Assembly: GCA_964019335.1 (NCBI GenBank)
Contig: OZ025724.1
Location: 1 to 64,000, forward strand
Direction: 5' to 3'
Origin: Diplonema japonicum
Lineage: Eukaryota; Euglenozoa; Diplonemea; Diplonemida; Diplonemidae
DNA: 64,000 nucleotides
Under the pieces are notes generated by a model. The model ran no database searches. It was not told the origin of the DNA and was given only the letters and a program-made list of their open reading frames with translations. This document shows, one piece after another, positions 50,647-60,301 of this stretch. The translations under genes were made by a program, and so were the position numbers. Within the stretch, counting starts at the first letter, position 1. Every line of letters starts with the position of its first letter.

Positions 50647-51672
50647 TCAGCCATGTAAAGAGTGTCGTTGTTCATGGCTGCTGCACACGCTCACTTGAGA
50701 GGGTGACCTCTTGATGCCGCCTGACTTGACAGCGAAAACGATGGAACGCTTGCGCCGCTCCTCCGCAGCGGCCCCGCGTTGCTTGTCAATCTCCTTCTCC
50801 CTGTCTTTGCGGTCCTCGAATGAGAGGAAGTGCACGATGGCGGCGCTGACCTCGTCCTCGAACCCCTTCATGAAATTCAAATTCTCGTCGCAAGCAGACG
50901 ACAGCCACAGGAAGCGAACATCAGCAGGGATCGCCTCTTGTATCTTGTTCGCCATCTCGTTACGAGCCTCCGGCTGAGGTGAGTAAGAGTCGGCCAAGCA
51001 GAAAATAACCATACACGGCACATTCACATGCCCCAAGACCATCGACATGTCATCAGCACACTGAAGCGGGTTGAAGAAATCTTTCACGCAATGCCTGCCT
51101 CCCAACGCCATGTACCTGAAAGCGGAAATGGGCCCAGGGTGCACTGTGCTCGGCATCAAATTATTGCCGAGCCCCTGTCTTATAAGCCTCATGGCGTGGT
51201 CTTTGGATTGCTGGATGGACTCGTAGTCCTTCTGTTCCACCTCCGGGTCGCGTAGGCCGCCTTGAAGTATGATTCTGTGGATCATGTGAGCGTGGGTACC
51301 GGATTCTAAATAGTTGAGAACATCCTGCGCGCCTGTGCTGTACCCGAGCAGTACGACAGATCTGACTGATAAATCGCTTAGTTTGGAGAGGAGGCATTCC
51401 AGGTCCTCGTTGTCATTCTCCAGAGTGGTTTCGCCGTACGCGGAGTACCAGCTGCTGAATAGCGGCTGCACTATGCTGTAGCCGTCGTCCATGGCCGCGC
51501 ACGCCTCTGTCAGCTGGTCGACATAGTTGAGGGAGAAGAATGTGTCGCTCACACCACCGATGACGATGATGGCCTTCTGCTGGTCTCCGCACCTGAAGGC
51601 CGAGAGTCTCCTCCACGGGTTGTGGTTGAAGATCAACATGTTCCCTTTTCGAGTGTTCTCCGTCGGCATCAT
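50647..51672 (-). CDS. DUF1749-type alpha/beta hydrolase
   Basis: 341 residues. IIVIGGVSDTF (oxyanion-side strand-turn), a middle stretch PLFSSWYSAYGETTL, and GYSTGAQD with Ser112 as nucleophile elbow (GxSxG). Later IILQGGLRDPE and a putative FCLADSYSPQ acid loop fit the UPF0613/DUF1749 family (fungal SidJ-like siderophore esterases belong here). The C-terminus is basic. No signal peptide, so likely cytosolic. Substrate unknown. The ATG (51672) follows a purine-rich stretch on the sense strand. Confidence 0.8.
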   Translation of the reverse strand: MMPTENTRKGNMLIFNHNPWRRLSAFRCGDQQKAIIVIGGVSDTFFSLNYVDQLTEACAAMDDGYSIVQPLFSSWYSAYGETTLENDNEDLECLLSKLSDLSVRSVVLLGYSTGAQDVLNYLESGTHAHMIHRIILQGGLRDPEVEQKDYESIQQSKDHAMRLIRQGLGNNLMPSTVHPGPISAFRYMALGGRHCVKDFFNPLQCADDMSMVLGHVNVPCMVIFCLADSYSPQPEARNEMANKIQEAIPADVRFLWLSSACDENLNFMKGFEDEVSAAIVHFLSFEDRKDREKEIDKQRGAAAEERRKRSIVFAVKSGGIKRSPSQVSVCSSHEQRHSLHG

Positions 51673-51822
51673 TTTTTTTTCTTTTTTCTTCTTTTTCCCT
51701 TTCTTTTTTTTTTTTTTTTTTTGGCAGAAATTGTAAACAGAAAAAAAAAAAAAAAAAGGACATGATTTCTACCGCCCCGCTGTAAAGTGGGGGGAAATCT
51801 TATTTCCTTTTGTTTTGTTTTG

Positions 51823-52167
51823 TCAACTGTCCGCACACCATAAGTAGTGCGGGGCAAAGTCAGTTCCGTGTGTAATAATCTTCCTGCCCCTCTGTCGTTG
51901 TGGGGAGTGGGACGTGGAATGACAAGGCGACGCACGTGTGCACACTGACCATGCGGGCTCCAAAATTCTATCGCTGTACTCGTTCCACCTGTGGTCCACC
52001 TCCACAGGAGCATCGTCGGTCTCGTGAGAGGTGCGCTTGGCAGCATTGCTGAATGCCCTGCTGCTCACATCGACTTCTACGTTCGTTCGCTTCTTTCTTG
52101 GTTTCAACAAGGCCTTCCCTTCTAAGAGATCCCGTGGTACTATGCTTTTTAAAGGGTCACTCTCCAT
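51823..52167 (-). CDS. Small hypothetical protein
   Basis: The ATG at 52167 is preceded on the sense strand by a GGGAGAGGGGGGAGAAC leader like those of real genes here, and the frame has mixed, non-homopolymer composition (114 residues, MESDPLKSIVPRDLLEGK at the start, VEVDHRWNEYSDRILEPAW in the middle). Sense orientation and spacing fit the gene cluster. No domain recognised. The upstream in-frame extension to 52200 (MLSCVRERGEN) lies in the probable leader. Confidence 0.45.
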   Translation of the reverse strand: MESDPLKSIVPRDLLEGKALLKPRKKRTNVEVDVSSRAFSNAAKRTSHETDDAPVEVDHRWNEYSDRILEPAWSVCTRASPCHSTSHSPQRQRGRKIITHGTDFAPHYLWCADS

Positions 52168-52716
52168 GTTCTCCCCCCTCTCCCTGACACAGGACAACAA
52201 TGGTATGAAAAAAAGGAAAAAGAACTAGAAAATAAAACACCCCGAAAGAAAGTTCGATCGTTCAACAGTCCGACACAAGTCAAACGGCATGATGATGGGG
52301 GGGGGGGGGGGGGGGTGTTCTGGTAAATTTTCCTCGGAATGAAATTGTTTTACAGTATAGAAAAATAAGGTACACGGTAACCAAATAACACTTTTTCCCA
52401 ACCTCTTTTCAACCGTCCCACGGTAACCTCCAACTTCTTTTTAAAAAGAAAGTGCCCCAACGGCTCAGGCGAAAGGTACTTAAGCAGAGCTTTGCCCTTC
52501 TGAGTGCTCTCGACCCTTTTTCTGCCAGATTATTCGTTTACAGTATCTCTTTTTTACTTTTCGCTCGAACCAACAGAAGACAATAATACAACAAGAGATA
52601 AGTACTGTCGAATTGATTGGTAAAGCTTGTCGTTTTGGTTGTCCATTGGAGCAAAGGCGGGAAAGCAAAGGTAAAAAGGTACAAAAGGGGGACAGGGAAG
52701 ATGCCCCGTGGAGTCA
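52168..52716. other. Gene-free spacer
   Basis: Contains a 19-bp G run at 52297-52315 and A/T-rich sequence. No gene found. Confidence 0.6.
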
Positions 52717-54117
52717 TCAGCAAACGATGCAACACTCTTTACTACGAGAACTCCGGAGTTTTGCTGGTTTTGGTCGCTCCTGTTGCTCCTCCTGTTGTGC
52801 TGGTTGCTCCTCCTGTTGTGCTGGCTGCTCCTCCTGTTGTGCTGGTTGATCCTCCTGTTGTGCTGGTTGCTCCTCTTGTTGTGCTGGTTGCTCCTCCTGT
52901 TCCTGTTGATGTCCCCGTAGTCTGAGGAATTCCACAACATCTTTCCTGTGTTCCACTGGGGTCCCTGAAAGAAAAGAACTGCCGCCGACGGTGGTGACAT
53001 TGCGAAGGGGACTCAGATCAACAGTTTTCAAAGACTTGCAGTTCTCGAGAAAACTGTCGCCAACTGACTCAACGTTCATCAAAGGACCCAAATCAACAGA
53101 AGTCAATGATTCACAATCTCTGAGAAAACCGTTACCGACATTTGTGATGTTCTGAAGGGGACTCAGATCCACAGTCGTTAGAGCTATGCACTTCCCTAAA
53201 AAAGATTGCAGCGGAAGCAATCCAGAAGCAAAGGTGTTGCGCAGGGGGCTCAGATCGATAGATCTTAACGAAATACAATTACACATGAAATCCCAATGAT
53301 CTAAGCTGGTCACATTCTTCAAGGGACTTAGATCCACAGAAGTCAATGAGGCGCAGCCACTGAGAAAAGAGGAGCCGACGGTGGTGACATTGCTTAAGGG
53401 GCTCAGATCAACAGTTTTCAGAGAGGAGCAAGAGAAGAGAAAACAGAACCCAATGTACTGAACATTCTGCAAGGGACTCAAATCCACAGATGTCAATGAA
53501 TGACAGAGACTGAGGAACCTATATTCGACAGTTGTGAGGTTCCGGAAGGAACTAAGATGAACAGAAGTTAGGGATTTGCAATCGTGGAGAAAAGAGAACC
53601 CAACAGACTGAAGACCCTGCAAGGCCGACAGGTCCAAGGTGACGAGTGAGGAACCAGACAAAAAGGAGTCCCCAATAGAGGTTGCACCGTCGCTCAGGGT
53701 CCACACCTTGAGGTGACGAAGCTTTGAGGGAAGCTTGCTTGTGAGTCCATCATCAAGACAGTCCAGACCAGTGACATCCACCACAAGAAGAAGCTCAGGA
53801 TTCTCCTCGAGACGCCTTTCAGCCTCCTCTTTCACACTCGGGAGGTCCACATGACTGACATCAATTGTATTATAAATACTGAACAAGAGAAGCTCGCTCC
53901 CCTGCCCCATCCCCAGCTGCTGTATCTCCTGTTCCCCACTGCCAGATGTCTCATTATCCAAGATCACCCCTTCGAATTGTAAGTGGAATCTCCCCACCTC
54001 CACTGCAGAAGCCTCAGCCGCCTTCCTGTACAGGTCCTTCACCCTGTCAAGCCCAGACAGCTCCACCTCGTGCATCACATCCTCGTCGACAGTCCTGATC
54101 AACACTGCGAGGCTCAT
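52717..54117 (-). CDS. Ubiquitin-like/LRR/CaaX protein, copy 4 (intact)
   Basis: 466 residues from the ATG at 54117. Same architecture as 46638: ubiquitin-like head (FEGVILDNETSG), then about twelve LRRs. Here a Gln/Glu/Pro-rich linker of five heptads (QPAQQEE) separates the LRRs from a basic patch ending SRSKECCIVC, a Cys-Cys-a-a-X signal (CIVC). The heptads come from a 21-bp minisatellite (52784-52905). Expected to be membrane-anchored. Sequence divergence among copies is concentrated in the LRR concave face and C-terminal linker, while the head and the first LRR (CRSKVRHLKVWTLS-type block) are nearly invariant. Confidence 0.85.
   Translation of the reverse strand: MSLAVLIRTVDEDVMHEVELSGLDRVKDLYRKAAEASAVEVGRFHLQFEGVILDNETSGSGEQEIQQLGMGQGSELLLFSIYNTIDVSHVDLPSVKEEAERRLEENPELLLVVDVTGLDCLDDGLTSKLPSKLRHLKVWTLSDGATSIGDSFLSGSSLVTLDLSALQGLQSVGFSFLHDCKSLTSVHLSSFRNLTTVEYRFLSLCHSLTSVDLSPLQNVQYIGFCFLFSCSSLKTVDLSPLSNVTTVGSSFLSGCASLTSVDLSPLKNVTSLDHWDFMCNCISLRSIDLSPLRNTFASGLLPLQSFLGKCIALTTVDLSPLQNITNVGNGFLRDCESLTSVDLGPLMNVESVGDSFLENCKSLKTVDLSPLRNVTTVGGSSFLSGTPVEHRKDVVEFLRLRGHQQEQEEQPAQQEEQPAQQEDQPAQQEEQPAQQEEQPAQQEEQQERPKPAKLRSSRSKECCIVC
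52784..52905. repeat. 21-bp coding minisatellite (about 5.8 units)
   Basis: Unit resembling GCTCCTCCTGTTGTGCTGGTT, in frame, encoding the Gln-rich heptads of copy 4. The other LRR copies lack it. Confidence 0.9.
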
Positions 54118-55595
54118 GTTTATGTTTTTTTTTTTTTTGTTATGCTTGCTTTCCCTTTCTTTCTTTTGGAATATTGCCAGGAGAATGATTCGATATCCCC
54201 AAGCACTCGCGACTGAGCTGCGATGCAATCATATGCAAGTACCTTCAAAGTACGGAACAACCATAGATCTTCGGAAAATAAAAGAAAACGTAAAGAAGAA
54301 AGAGGAGGAGGGGAGGTATGTGGAGATATGCAACAATTTCGGTGAAACAAAGGAAAAGAGGGGGGGGGGGTCTTTATGTTGTCATCATATGTTACGGTTG
54401 CAGTTCACTGAGATGACTATGCTGACGTCCGTTCCACTCTCTAGTAGTAGTCCCTTCTGCTCTAAGGGTGGCAACCAATAACGCGATTCTTTATGAAAGA
54501 AAGAAACCAACGAAAACAGAAATTCAATAATATGTAAAAAACAAAAGTTCGATAATACTGTAAAACGAATAATGTCGGACGCGAAAACTCCCAGACACCA
54601 AAAAAACCCGGACATTTTTCCGCCCGGGATTTCTGGGAAGAAGTCTTTTTGCATAAGGGGGGTAGCAGTTCCCACCACGTTTACCCGGAGGGGAAAATGT
54701 CCGGGTTTTTTTTGGCGTTTCCGGGCTTTCCGGAGGTGGATTTTGTCTTTCTTGCTGCAAAGTTTGTCAGCCTAGCCAGTGGAAAAGGACAGTGCCCACC
54801 AAAGTCTACCAGGTTTGTCTTTCGGGCTGGATTGCACAGCAGCCCTTCTGCATAGGTGCATATTTGTTGTGCTGGGATAGGCTCGCCAAGCCCGTTTTAC
54901 CTATCGACTCAAGCAAAAACCCTGGCGGCCTCTGCCTCGGTCAGAAGAGGTTTGCGACCAACGGTAAAGGGGGCAGCAGCAGGCCCAACAGAGCCCCAGT
55001 TTCTTCCAGACGGAAATACTGGACGTTGCTATTTCCACCCCCTCCGCGAGATGCCACACCCTGCCGCCGTGGATAGCTGTAGCATCCTTCAGAGGCTGGA
55101 GCTGCTTTCGGGGGTTTGTACTGGCCTTCTTGGCCCGGTGTAAGGAGTTTTTCTCCTCCACCTCTCGGGGAGTGAGCTGGCCGGGGGTGTCAGCAACCAA
55201 AGTTGGGCGCTTCACAAGCCAGTTGTTCAACGTGCCTTGGGTAGTCGAACTAATGGTCAATTTGACGAAAGAAGTAGTGCATTGAAAGGGGGAAGAAAAA
55301 TTTCAAACTGCCACGCAGGGTAAACATTTTGGCTCTGTACAAGTCTGCACAAGGAGGAATTTTTCGTTTTACAGTACGTAAAAAAAGATAAAAGAGGCCA
55401 GTGCACAGTGGGGCGCACCTCGGCCGAGCTGTACCTTCTTTGTGCAGCTGATGTACTTCTTTATACCACCATGTTTTCCCACCACAAAAAAAAAGGGGGG
55501 AGGGGTGACGCCTTTGTTCTCATCTTCCACCTGCACCTAACAAGTGAGGGGTATGTGGCAACACAACGTTTCCGTCCCCGTATCCATTCTGTTTT

Positions 55596-55632
<37 letters not shown>

Positions 55633-55639
55633 ATGAGAT
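54118..55639. other. Gene-free spacer with foldback element and transposase-like trace
   Basis: About 54577-54736 is a foldback (see separate entry). About 55260-54901 on the minus strand is an open frame starting TTQGTLNNWLVKRP, reminiscent of transposase N-termini; I cannot assign it. About 55400-55445 carries the GGGGCGCACCTCGGCCGAGCTGTA repeat shared with 29093. Confidence 0.45.
54577..54736. repeat. Foldback (inverted repeat) element
   Basis: Left arm about 54577-54628 (ending AACCCGGACATTTTTCCGCCCGGG) and right arm about 54684-54736 (GGGGAAAATGTCCGGGTTT...) are imperfect reverse complements of about 45 bp around a 55-bp loop. Non-coding; could be a MITE or an RNA hairpin in a transcript. 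Confidence 0.75.
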
Positions 55640-56600
55640 AAAGGAGGTTCCTGTTTTGGAACGTCCCCCTTGTCTCTACTTATCTACCCCTTTCTCCCTT
55701 CTGGGGCCTCGGCCTTTCTTTCTTTTTTGGCTGTGTTGCCTTCCTCAAAGTATCCTCCCTTTCTTCTTGCCACTTTCTGCCCAGTTTCTTAAGGTCCTTC
55801 TTGGTTTTCTCTGATGCAAAAACTGGCCTTCTGTTCCATCCCAGACTCTTCTTCGCACCTATGGTTCTAAGCGCGTGGTTCTTCTTGCTCTCCGCTGGGA
55901 AGATCCGCTTGCCTCTGACCTTCTTCTGTATGCGTGCTGTGTCCCACCCTTCTTGGATTCTTTCCAGGAGGCCGTGGAAACTCCGCGCTTTCTTCTGTAT
56001 CATGTCTAGATCACCCTTCTTCCCCGTGATCGGCTCGACGCCCAGCGTGTTCTCGAAGTCTAGTACGAGTTCCATTGTGGTGACTGTCGTCTTCCTCGGT
56101 CCATCGTACCACTTCAGCTTTTTGAGCCACTTGACGATGTCTTCACCGTGCTTCATCATCAGGCTCCCGCTCACATGCTTCCTCAGCTCCTTCCATTCAG
56201 GTGGCGCATGAGCGTTTCCTTCCGTTATCTGTTCCCAGGGGTGCGTCGTGTACGTTTCTAGCTTTCTCTTGTCCTGGAGAAGCTGGTCCCGTTTTGCCAC
56301 CACTTCCAGCAGGTAGTATTGCGTCTTCCTCAGCCGGTGTTGGTGTGTTCGGTGACCACGCGGGAGCGTTCCATGTAGCTGCATGCAGATTGGCATTTCC
56401 GTCTTGTTGGCCACTACTTCTGCATGTACTTCCTTCTGTTGCACCTCCTTCGCCACACTGCATTCCCATAATGCGTGTCGCAGCATGTTGCTCTCGTCCT
56501 CCTCCGCACCGCACGCGTCGCATGTGACCTCGTCTGTTGTTGGTCTCTTGTTCACACGCTCGTGTGTCTCGTCCCCTTCCTCTTCCGAGCTGTCCTCGAA
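55640..56600 (-). mobile_element. RT family 3 3'-terminal fragment (longest copy)
   Basis: The minus frame from about 56597 to 55680 reads the post-RT region without stops: acidic linker, CCHC-type finger (CDACGAEEDE...RHALWEC), VKWLKKLKWYDG, TVTTMELVLDFE and the basic tail (KKARSFHGLLERIQEGW). The YADD core and endonuclease are absent. The sense 3' end AACCTCCTTTATCTCATCTC faces a poly-T tract of about 30 nt. Confidence 0.85.
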
Positions 56601-56824
56601 AAAAAAAAAAAAACTTGGGAACCGCGAGGGGGTATCAAAAGCCCCCTTTGTTCGTGATACAATCGCTTCGTTGGCGAAGCCAGAAAAAAATGGCAGCATC
56701 ACCCTTTTACCCTCCCCCCCCCCCCCCCCATCCTCACAAGAATTTCGTTAATGCACACGGTATAAATCCTGACTTGTTAAGTACAGAAAGATAAAAAAGA
56801 AGAAAAGGAGAGCTAGCTGTGCTT

Positions 56825-56867
<43 letters not shown>

Positions 56868-57178
56868 ATTATGCAAGAACGAGTCTTTTGACTTGTCTAA
56901 AAAAAAAAAAGGGAACGTTGAGGGCCAGTTCCAAAGAAAAAAGATTCATCTATTTTTTGCGGTGCGCTGGTGCCCACTGGACCTAATACCTGCCGTAGGG
57001 TGGCATCTGCGCAAAGAACATCAGTAACTGTCTCTTGTTGTCTTTTGAGTATTGTCAAGATTTCCTTGCCCTCAGGCGGGGGGGGGGGGGGGGGGGATTA
57101 ATATTTTGGATCTCCCGAATTTTGTGTTCCGAGGATTATTTTTAATCTGAGGGTACGCAATGTGCCGTCGCATTTTGG

Positions 57179-57210
<32 letters not shown>

Positions 57211-57214
57211 AATC
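56601..57214. other. Gene-free spacer
   Basis: A 16-bp C run (56714-56729), a 40-bp T run near 56827-56865, a repeat piece (AAGAACGAGTCTTTTGACTTG, 56875) and a 19-bp G run (57078-57096). No gene. Confidence 0.6.
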
Positions 57215-59506
57215 TTACCGTTTCACAACAAGATCGGTAGACAGGGCTACCTTGTAACTCGACAGCTGCTTCCCTCGTTTAATATGCTCCTCCAGCCGTT
57301 TGATCAGCCTCAGCGCAGGATAATACCCCCTTGCTAGATCCAAGAAAATAACCTCCTTCACCACATCGATGGGTTTGTTCGCTTCAACCTCTTCCCATAA
57401 ATGGATATAAACTTCATAAATCGATTCCTGATTTGCACCCTGAGACAGAGACAACACAGCACTGTTAACGGCCGACAAGGCGAAGACTAAAGAGGGGGTA
57501 GGAGAGATGGAAGTAACCACTCGGTCGATGGCACGAAGCGAAGCTTCACCGAGGGATGCTGACGCGGTAGGCTGGCTGACGATTGCGTCGCAAGACCGGC
57601 TCTCACAGAGAAGGCTCAGCATTCTTGCTTCATGACACAAACCTCCAACTACCGCGTGTGTTCTTATATTGACCCCTCCAAGGTTGCCCATACACGAAGC
57701 ACCCGACGTCCCTCCAGCGGTCATAAGCAAGGAAGTGAACCCAGCGTTTTCCTTGATATTTAGTATCATGTTGTGCATAAACTGCACTCCTCGTTTTTCA
57801 TGCCCGGTGTCGACCCCCACATTTGTGAAGGTGGTAATAATCTGATCCTCAGAGTAAGCGTGCACCACACCTTTGCACCTGCCCGAAACGGATGTTAACA
57901 CGGAGAACCATTGTACGCTCTGCGTCACCAACGCTGTTGTGTCGCGCGTCTCCTCTGCTATTTGAAGCATTTCCTTGTGCTGTATAGAGGTGGATACAAC
58001 GGTCAGCCTTTGCAAGGCCAGGCCGGGTGCGAGTAATTTAAAACGTGGTGAAACGGTTTCTTTCTCGAAGTTTGGGGCGGTTTGCGCCATGTTCTTATCG
58101 GGCAGCTTCTCACTGAACGCGGTACTGGTCCGCTCCGGAAGAAACGCCACGATGATACTCAAATTGTGCTTAACGATCGACGCCGACCGTTGCAGCCCGC
58201 GCAGCTCTGAGAAAAAAGAAGGCGGCGACGGTTGGTGCGAGAGATCCAACGACGCCAGTTTGATCAAAGCGTCTGTCACATCTTGCAACGAGTTCATGAC
58301 GATAGACAACACAATGAAAACAGCGCCCACCCACACAAGGAGGATCACCACTGCAGAGATCACTGCTACACGCATCGCGTAGTCGGCCTCGTGCAAGACG
58401 TTCGACACAGGGACAAAGACGAAAGAGTACCACTTCAGGTTGTTCGACTGCAGCGTGCTCTTCATGACGTAACACGACGTCCCGTCTAAGGATGCGACCA
58501 CCACCTCACGCTCTTCCAGAGTGTCCTGTATCTTGAGCAGGTCTGCTGTCGTCTGCGAGTACTCGTCCATCGTTATCAAGGTGTTGTTCTCCGACACATC
58601 TCTGTCCATTGTAGACGCCACTACCGTGTTCGTCTCTGATGCCACAACGCTCGACAAGCCCTGCCCGGACTGCAAGGTCACCCTGTCTAAAATACTTGAA
58701 ACGTGTGATAGTGCGACAACAACACCCGTAACCCCGAGGAAAACATTATTAAAATCATGGATGCCGGAGGTCACCATTGTTGAAAGCTTGCCTTGGTCCT
58801 TTGTCGTGTAGACCGGCGACCAATGCACCACGCCAGGCTCACGTTCTCCAATGTACCACGGTCGTTTCGTGCAGTCGTACTTTGATTGCGTCGCATTGCA
58901 GTTCTTCGCGAGGAGAGACGGCGTGGACCACGAGCAGTCGAGATGGTCGGAATGCCCCGACTCAGCACGGGGTGTACCGTTGTAAGGCATCAACCAACCC
59001 CCTACATTCTGGGAGTCGAAGATGGTGTAAGCGTCAACATATGACCCGACCGCAAAGCACGTTGACATAATAGAGTAGTTATAGTACGAGCTGAACATGT
59101 TGTTGAGGAACATGTCCCGCCACCATTGTTGGTCGTCGGGTTCTTGCAGCCACGACGAGTTCAATCTGTTCCCGCCCCGTGCGATCCACATTTTCTTCCA
59201 GGAGTGCATGATAGTTACCGCGCTCTCTAAATAGGTAGAGACCTCCAGGTGGATGGTGTGGCTTGTCCCGTTCATGTGTTCCCTCCCGAGGCGTGAGGAG
59301 AGGTCATTGAACTCCTTCGCGGTGAAAGAAATACACGCGGCACTGCATGATATTATCGCAAAGGTGAAGATCACCACGATCAGCATCTTAAGGCGGATAT
59401 AGCCCTTGAACAATGGGGCTCTTCCCTCTTCCGGGACGTCGGTTGCGAGGCCATCCGATATCGGAATCGCTTGTTGATGCGGTTCTATGGGATCGAAGGC
59501 ATTCAT
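57215..59506 (-). CDS. Cache-domain receptor with degenerate cyclase-like domain
   Basis: 763 residues. Cytosolic N-tail, TM1 about 40-62, a large extracellular region about 63-375 with N-glycosylation sites and a dCache-like core containing RPWYIG and VHWSPVYTTKDQ, TM2 about 377-402, and a HAMP-like linker (about 403-450). The intracellular part resembles a class III cyclase fold (RCKGVVHAYSEDQIITTF, GGTSGASCMGNLGG, AVVGGLCHEARML), but the metal Asp and base-specifying residues are missing, so it should be inactive or a regulatory pseudo-cyclase. The C-terminal ~70 residues are helical (WEEVEANKPIDVV). Topology matches cyclase receptors described in free-living kinetoplastids. Likely senses small molecules. 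Confidence 0.8.
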   Translation of the reverse strand: MNAFDPIEPHQQAIPISDGLATDVPEEGRAPLFKGYIRLKMLIVVIFTFAIISCSAACISFTAKEFNDLSSRLGREHMNGTSHTIHLEVSTYLESAVTIMHSWKKMWIARGGNRLNSSWLQEPDDQQWWRDMFLNNMFSSYYNYSIMSTCFAVGSYVDAYTIFDSQNVGGWLMPYNGTPRAESGHSDHLDCSWSTPSLLAKNCNATQSKYDCTKRPWYIGEREPGVVHWSPVYTTKDQGKLSTMVTSGIHDFNNVFLGVTGVVVALSHVSSILDRVTLQSGQGLSSVVASETNTVVASTMDRDVSENNTLITMDEYSQTTADLLKIQDTLEEREVVVASLDGTSCYVMKSTLQSNNLKWYSFVFVPVSNVLHEADYAMRVAVISAVVILLVWVGAVFIVLSIVMNSLQDVTDALIKLASLDLSHQPSPPSFFSELRGLQRSASIVKHNLSIIVAFLPERTSTAFSEKLPDKNMAQTAPNFEKETVSPRFKLLAPGLALQRLTVVSTSIQHKEMLQIAEETRDTTALVTQSVQWFSVLTSVSGRCKGVVHAYSEDQIITTFTNVGVDTGHEKRGVQFMHNMILNIKENAGFTSLLMTAGGTSGASCMGNLGGVNIRTHAVVGGLCHEARMLSLLCESRSCDAIVSQPTASASLGEASLRAIDRVVTSISPTPSLVFALSAVNSAVLSLSQGANQESIYEVYIHLWEEVEANKPIDVVKEVIFLDLARGYYPALRLIKRLEEHIKRGKQLSSYKVALSTDLVVKR

Positions 59507-59584
59507 ATGCCCCCTCCCCCCCCCTCCTGTGGTTTAAGGTTAAGAACCAACGTAAATAATATTAACACACTTTTTTTTTTCATT

Positions 59585-60229
59585 TCACTCTTTTTTTTGG
59601 CTGTCAATCATGGCCTTCATCGCGTGTCCCTCTTGGGTTTCCGATGACATTGTAATGTTGGGCCTCGCTGTTTCCGCGCTGCCTTCTCCGGTTTCTATTA
59701 GTTTCAACGCAATGGAGAACCGGTCATCCCCGTTAAAAAAACCAAGCACGTCCTTTTCACAGCCCGCGCATGTTAGCAGCGTGACTGGGGAGCCTCTAAG
59801 GAAGGTAAGGGGAACCTCGGTCATGGGAGGGCAGTGCTCACGTATCTGGTCACAGTGAGAAATAAGCATATCGCCTATAGAATGTAGTGTCATGCCGATG
59901 ACTGAGTGAATGCCAGAAGCTTCAGCAGCGCCGCCTTCGACAAGTCCTTCAAGAAGCATGTCATCATCATCCATGAACTGCGTGCCAAGGCTCTCGCCTT
60001 CCTTCTTCTTTATGGTGACGTGGACCTTTTCCCTCATATGGCCGCGTAGAGAAGCGATGTTCTCGAAGCTCATCTTATCCCTGACGTCGAGCCATTCCAT
60101 GAACCCGGGGTTCATCTCGCCTTCTTGGTTCAAAGGCAGGACCCTCATCTCCGTAACGCAAGCAGCAGCGTTCGGCTTAAAGATTGTTGTTTTGCAGTGG
60201 GAGCATATTACGGGGTGCTCGTTTAGCAT
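59585..60229 (-). CDS. PDZ-like protein with two zinc-ribbon-like Cys pairs
   Basis: 214 residues. CSHCKTTIF (about 10-18) and CAGCEKDVL (about 154-162) are paired CxxC knuckles that could form one zinc ribbon. Between them about 68-132 resembles a PDZ fold: GESLGTQFMDDDDMLLEGLVEGGAAEASGIHSVIGMTLHSIGDM, matching the carboxylate-loop, 'aaasGl.vGd.i..ing' pattern. No TM or signal. Possibly a scaffold. The PDZ call is structural pattern recognition, not an alignment. Confidence 0.55.
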   Translation of the reverse strand: MLNEHPVICSHCKTTIFKPNAAACVTEMRVLPLNQEGEMNPGFMEWLDVRDKMSFENIASLRGHMREKVHVTIKKKEGESLGTQFMDDDDMLLEGLVEGGAAEASGIHSVIGMTLHSIGDMLISHCDQIREHCPPMTEVPLTFLRGSPVTLLTCAGCEKDVLGFFNGDDRFSIALKLIETGEGSAETARPNITMSSETQEGHAMKAMIDSQKKE

Positions 60230-60301
60230 TTTTTTTTTCTTTTCCTTTTTGGGTATTTTATGAGTTTTCTTTTTTTTTTTCCTTCTAAAAACCTTCTTTT
60301 T

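Noticed and set aside
54901-55260. Calling the 120-codon minus ORF a gene
   Set aside because: It lacks a purine leader and a known domain; it resembles a transposase N-terminus only weakly.
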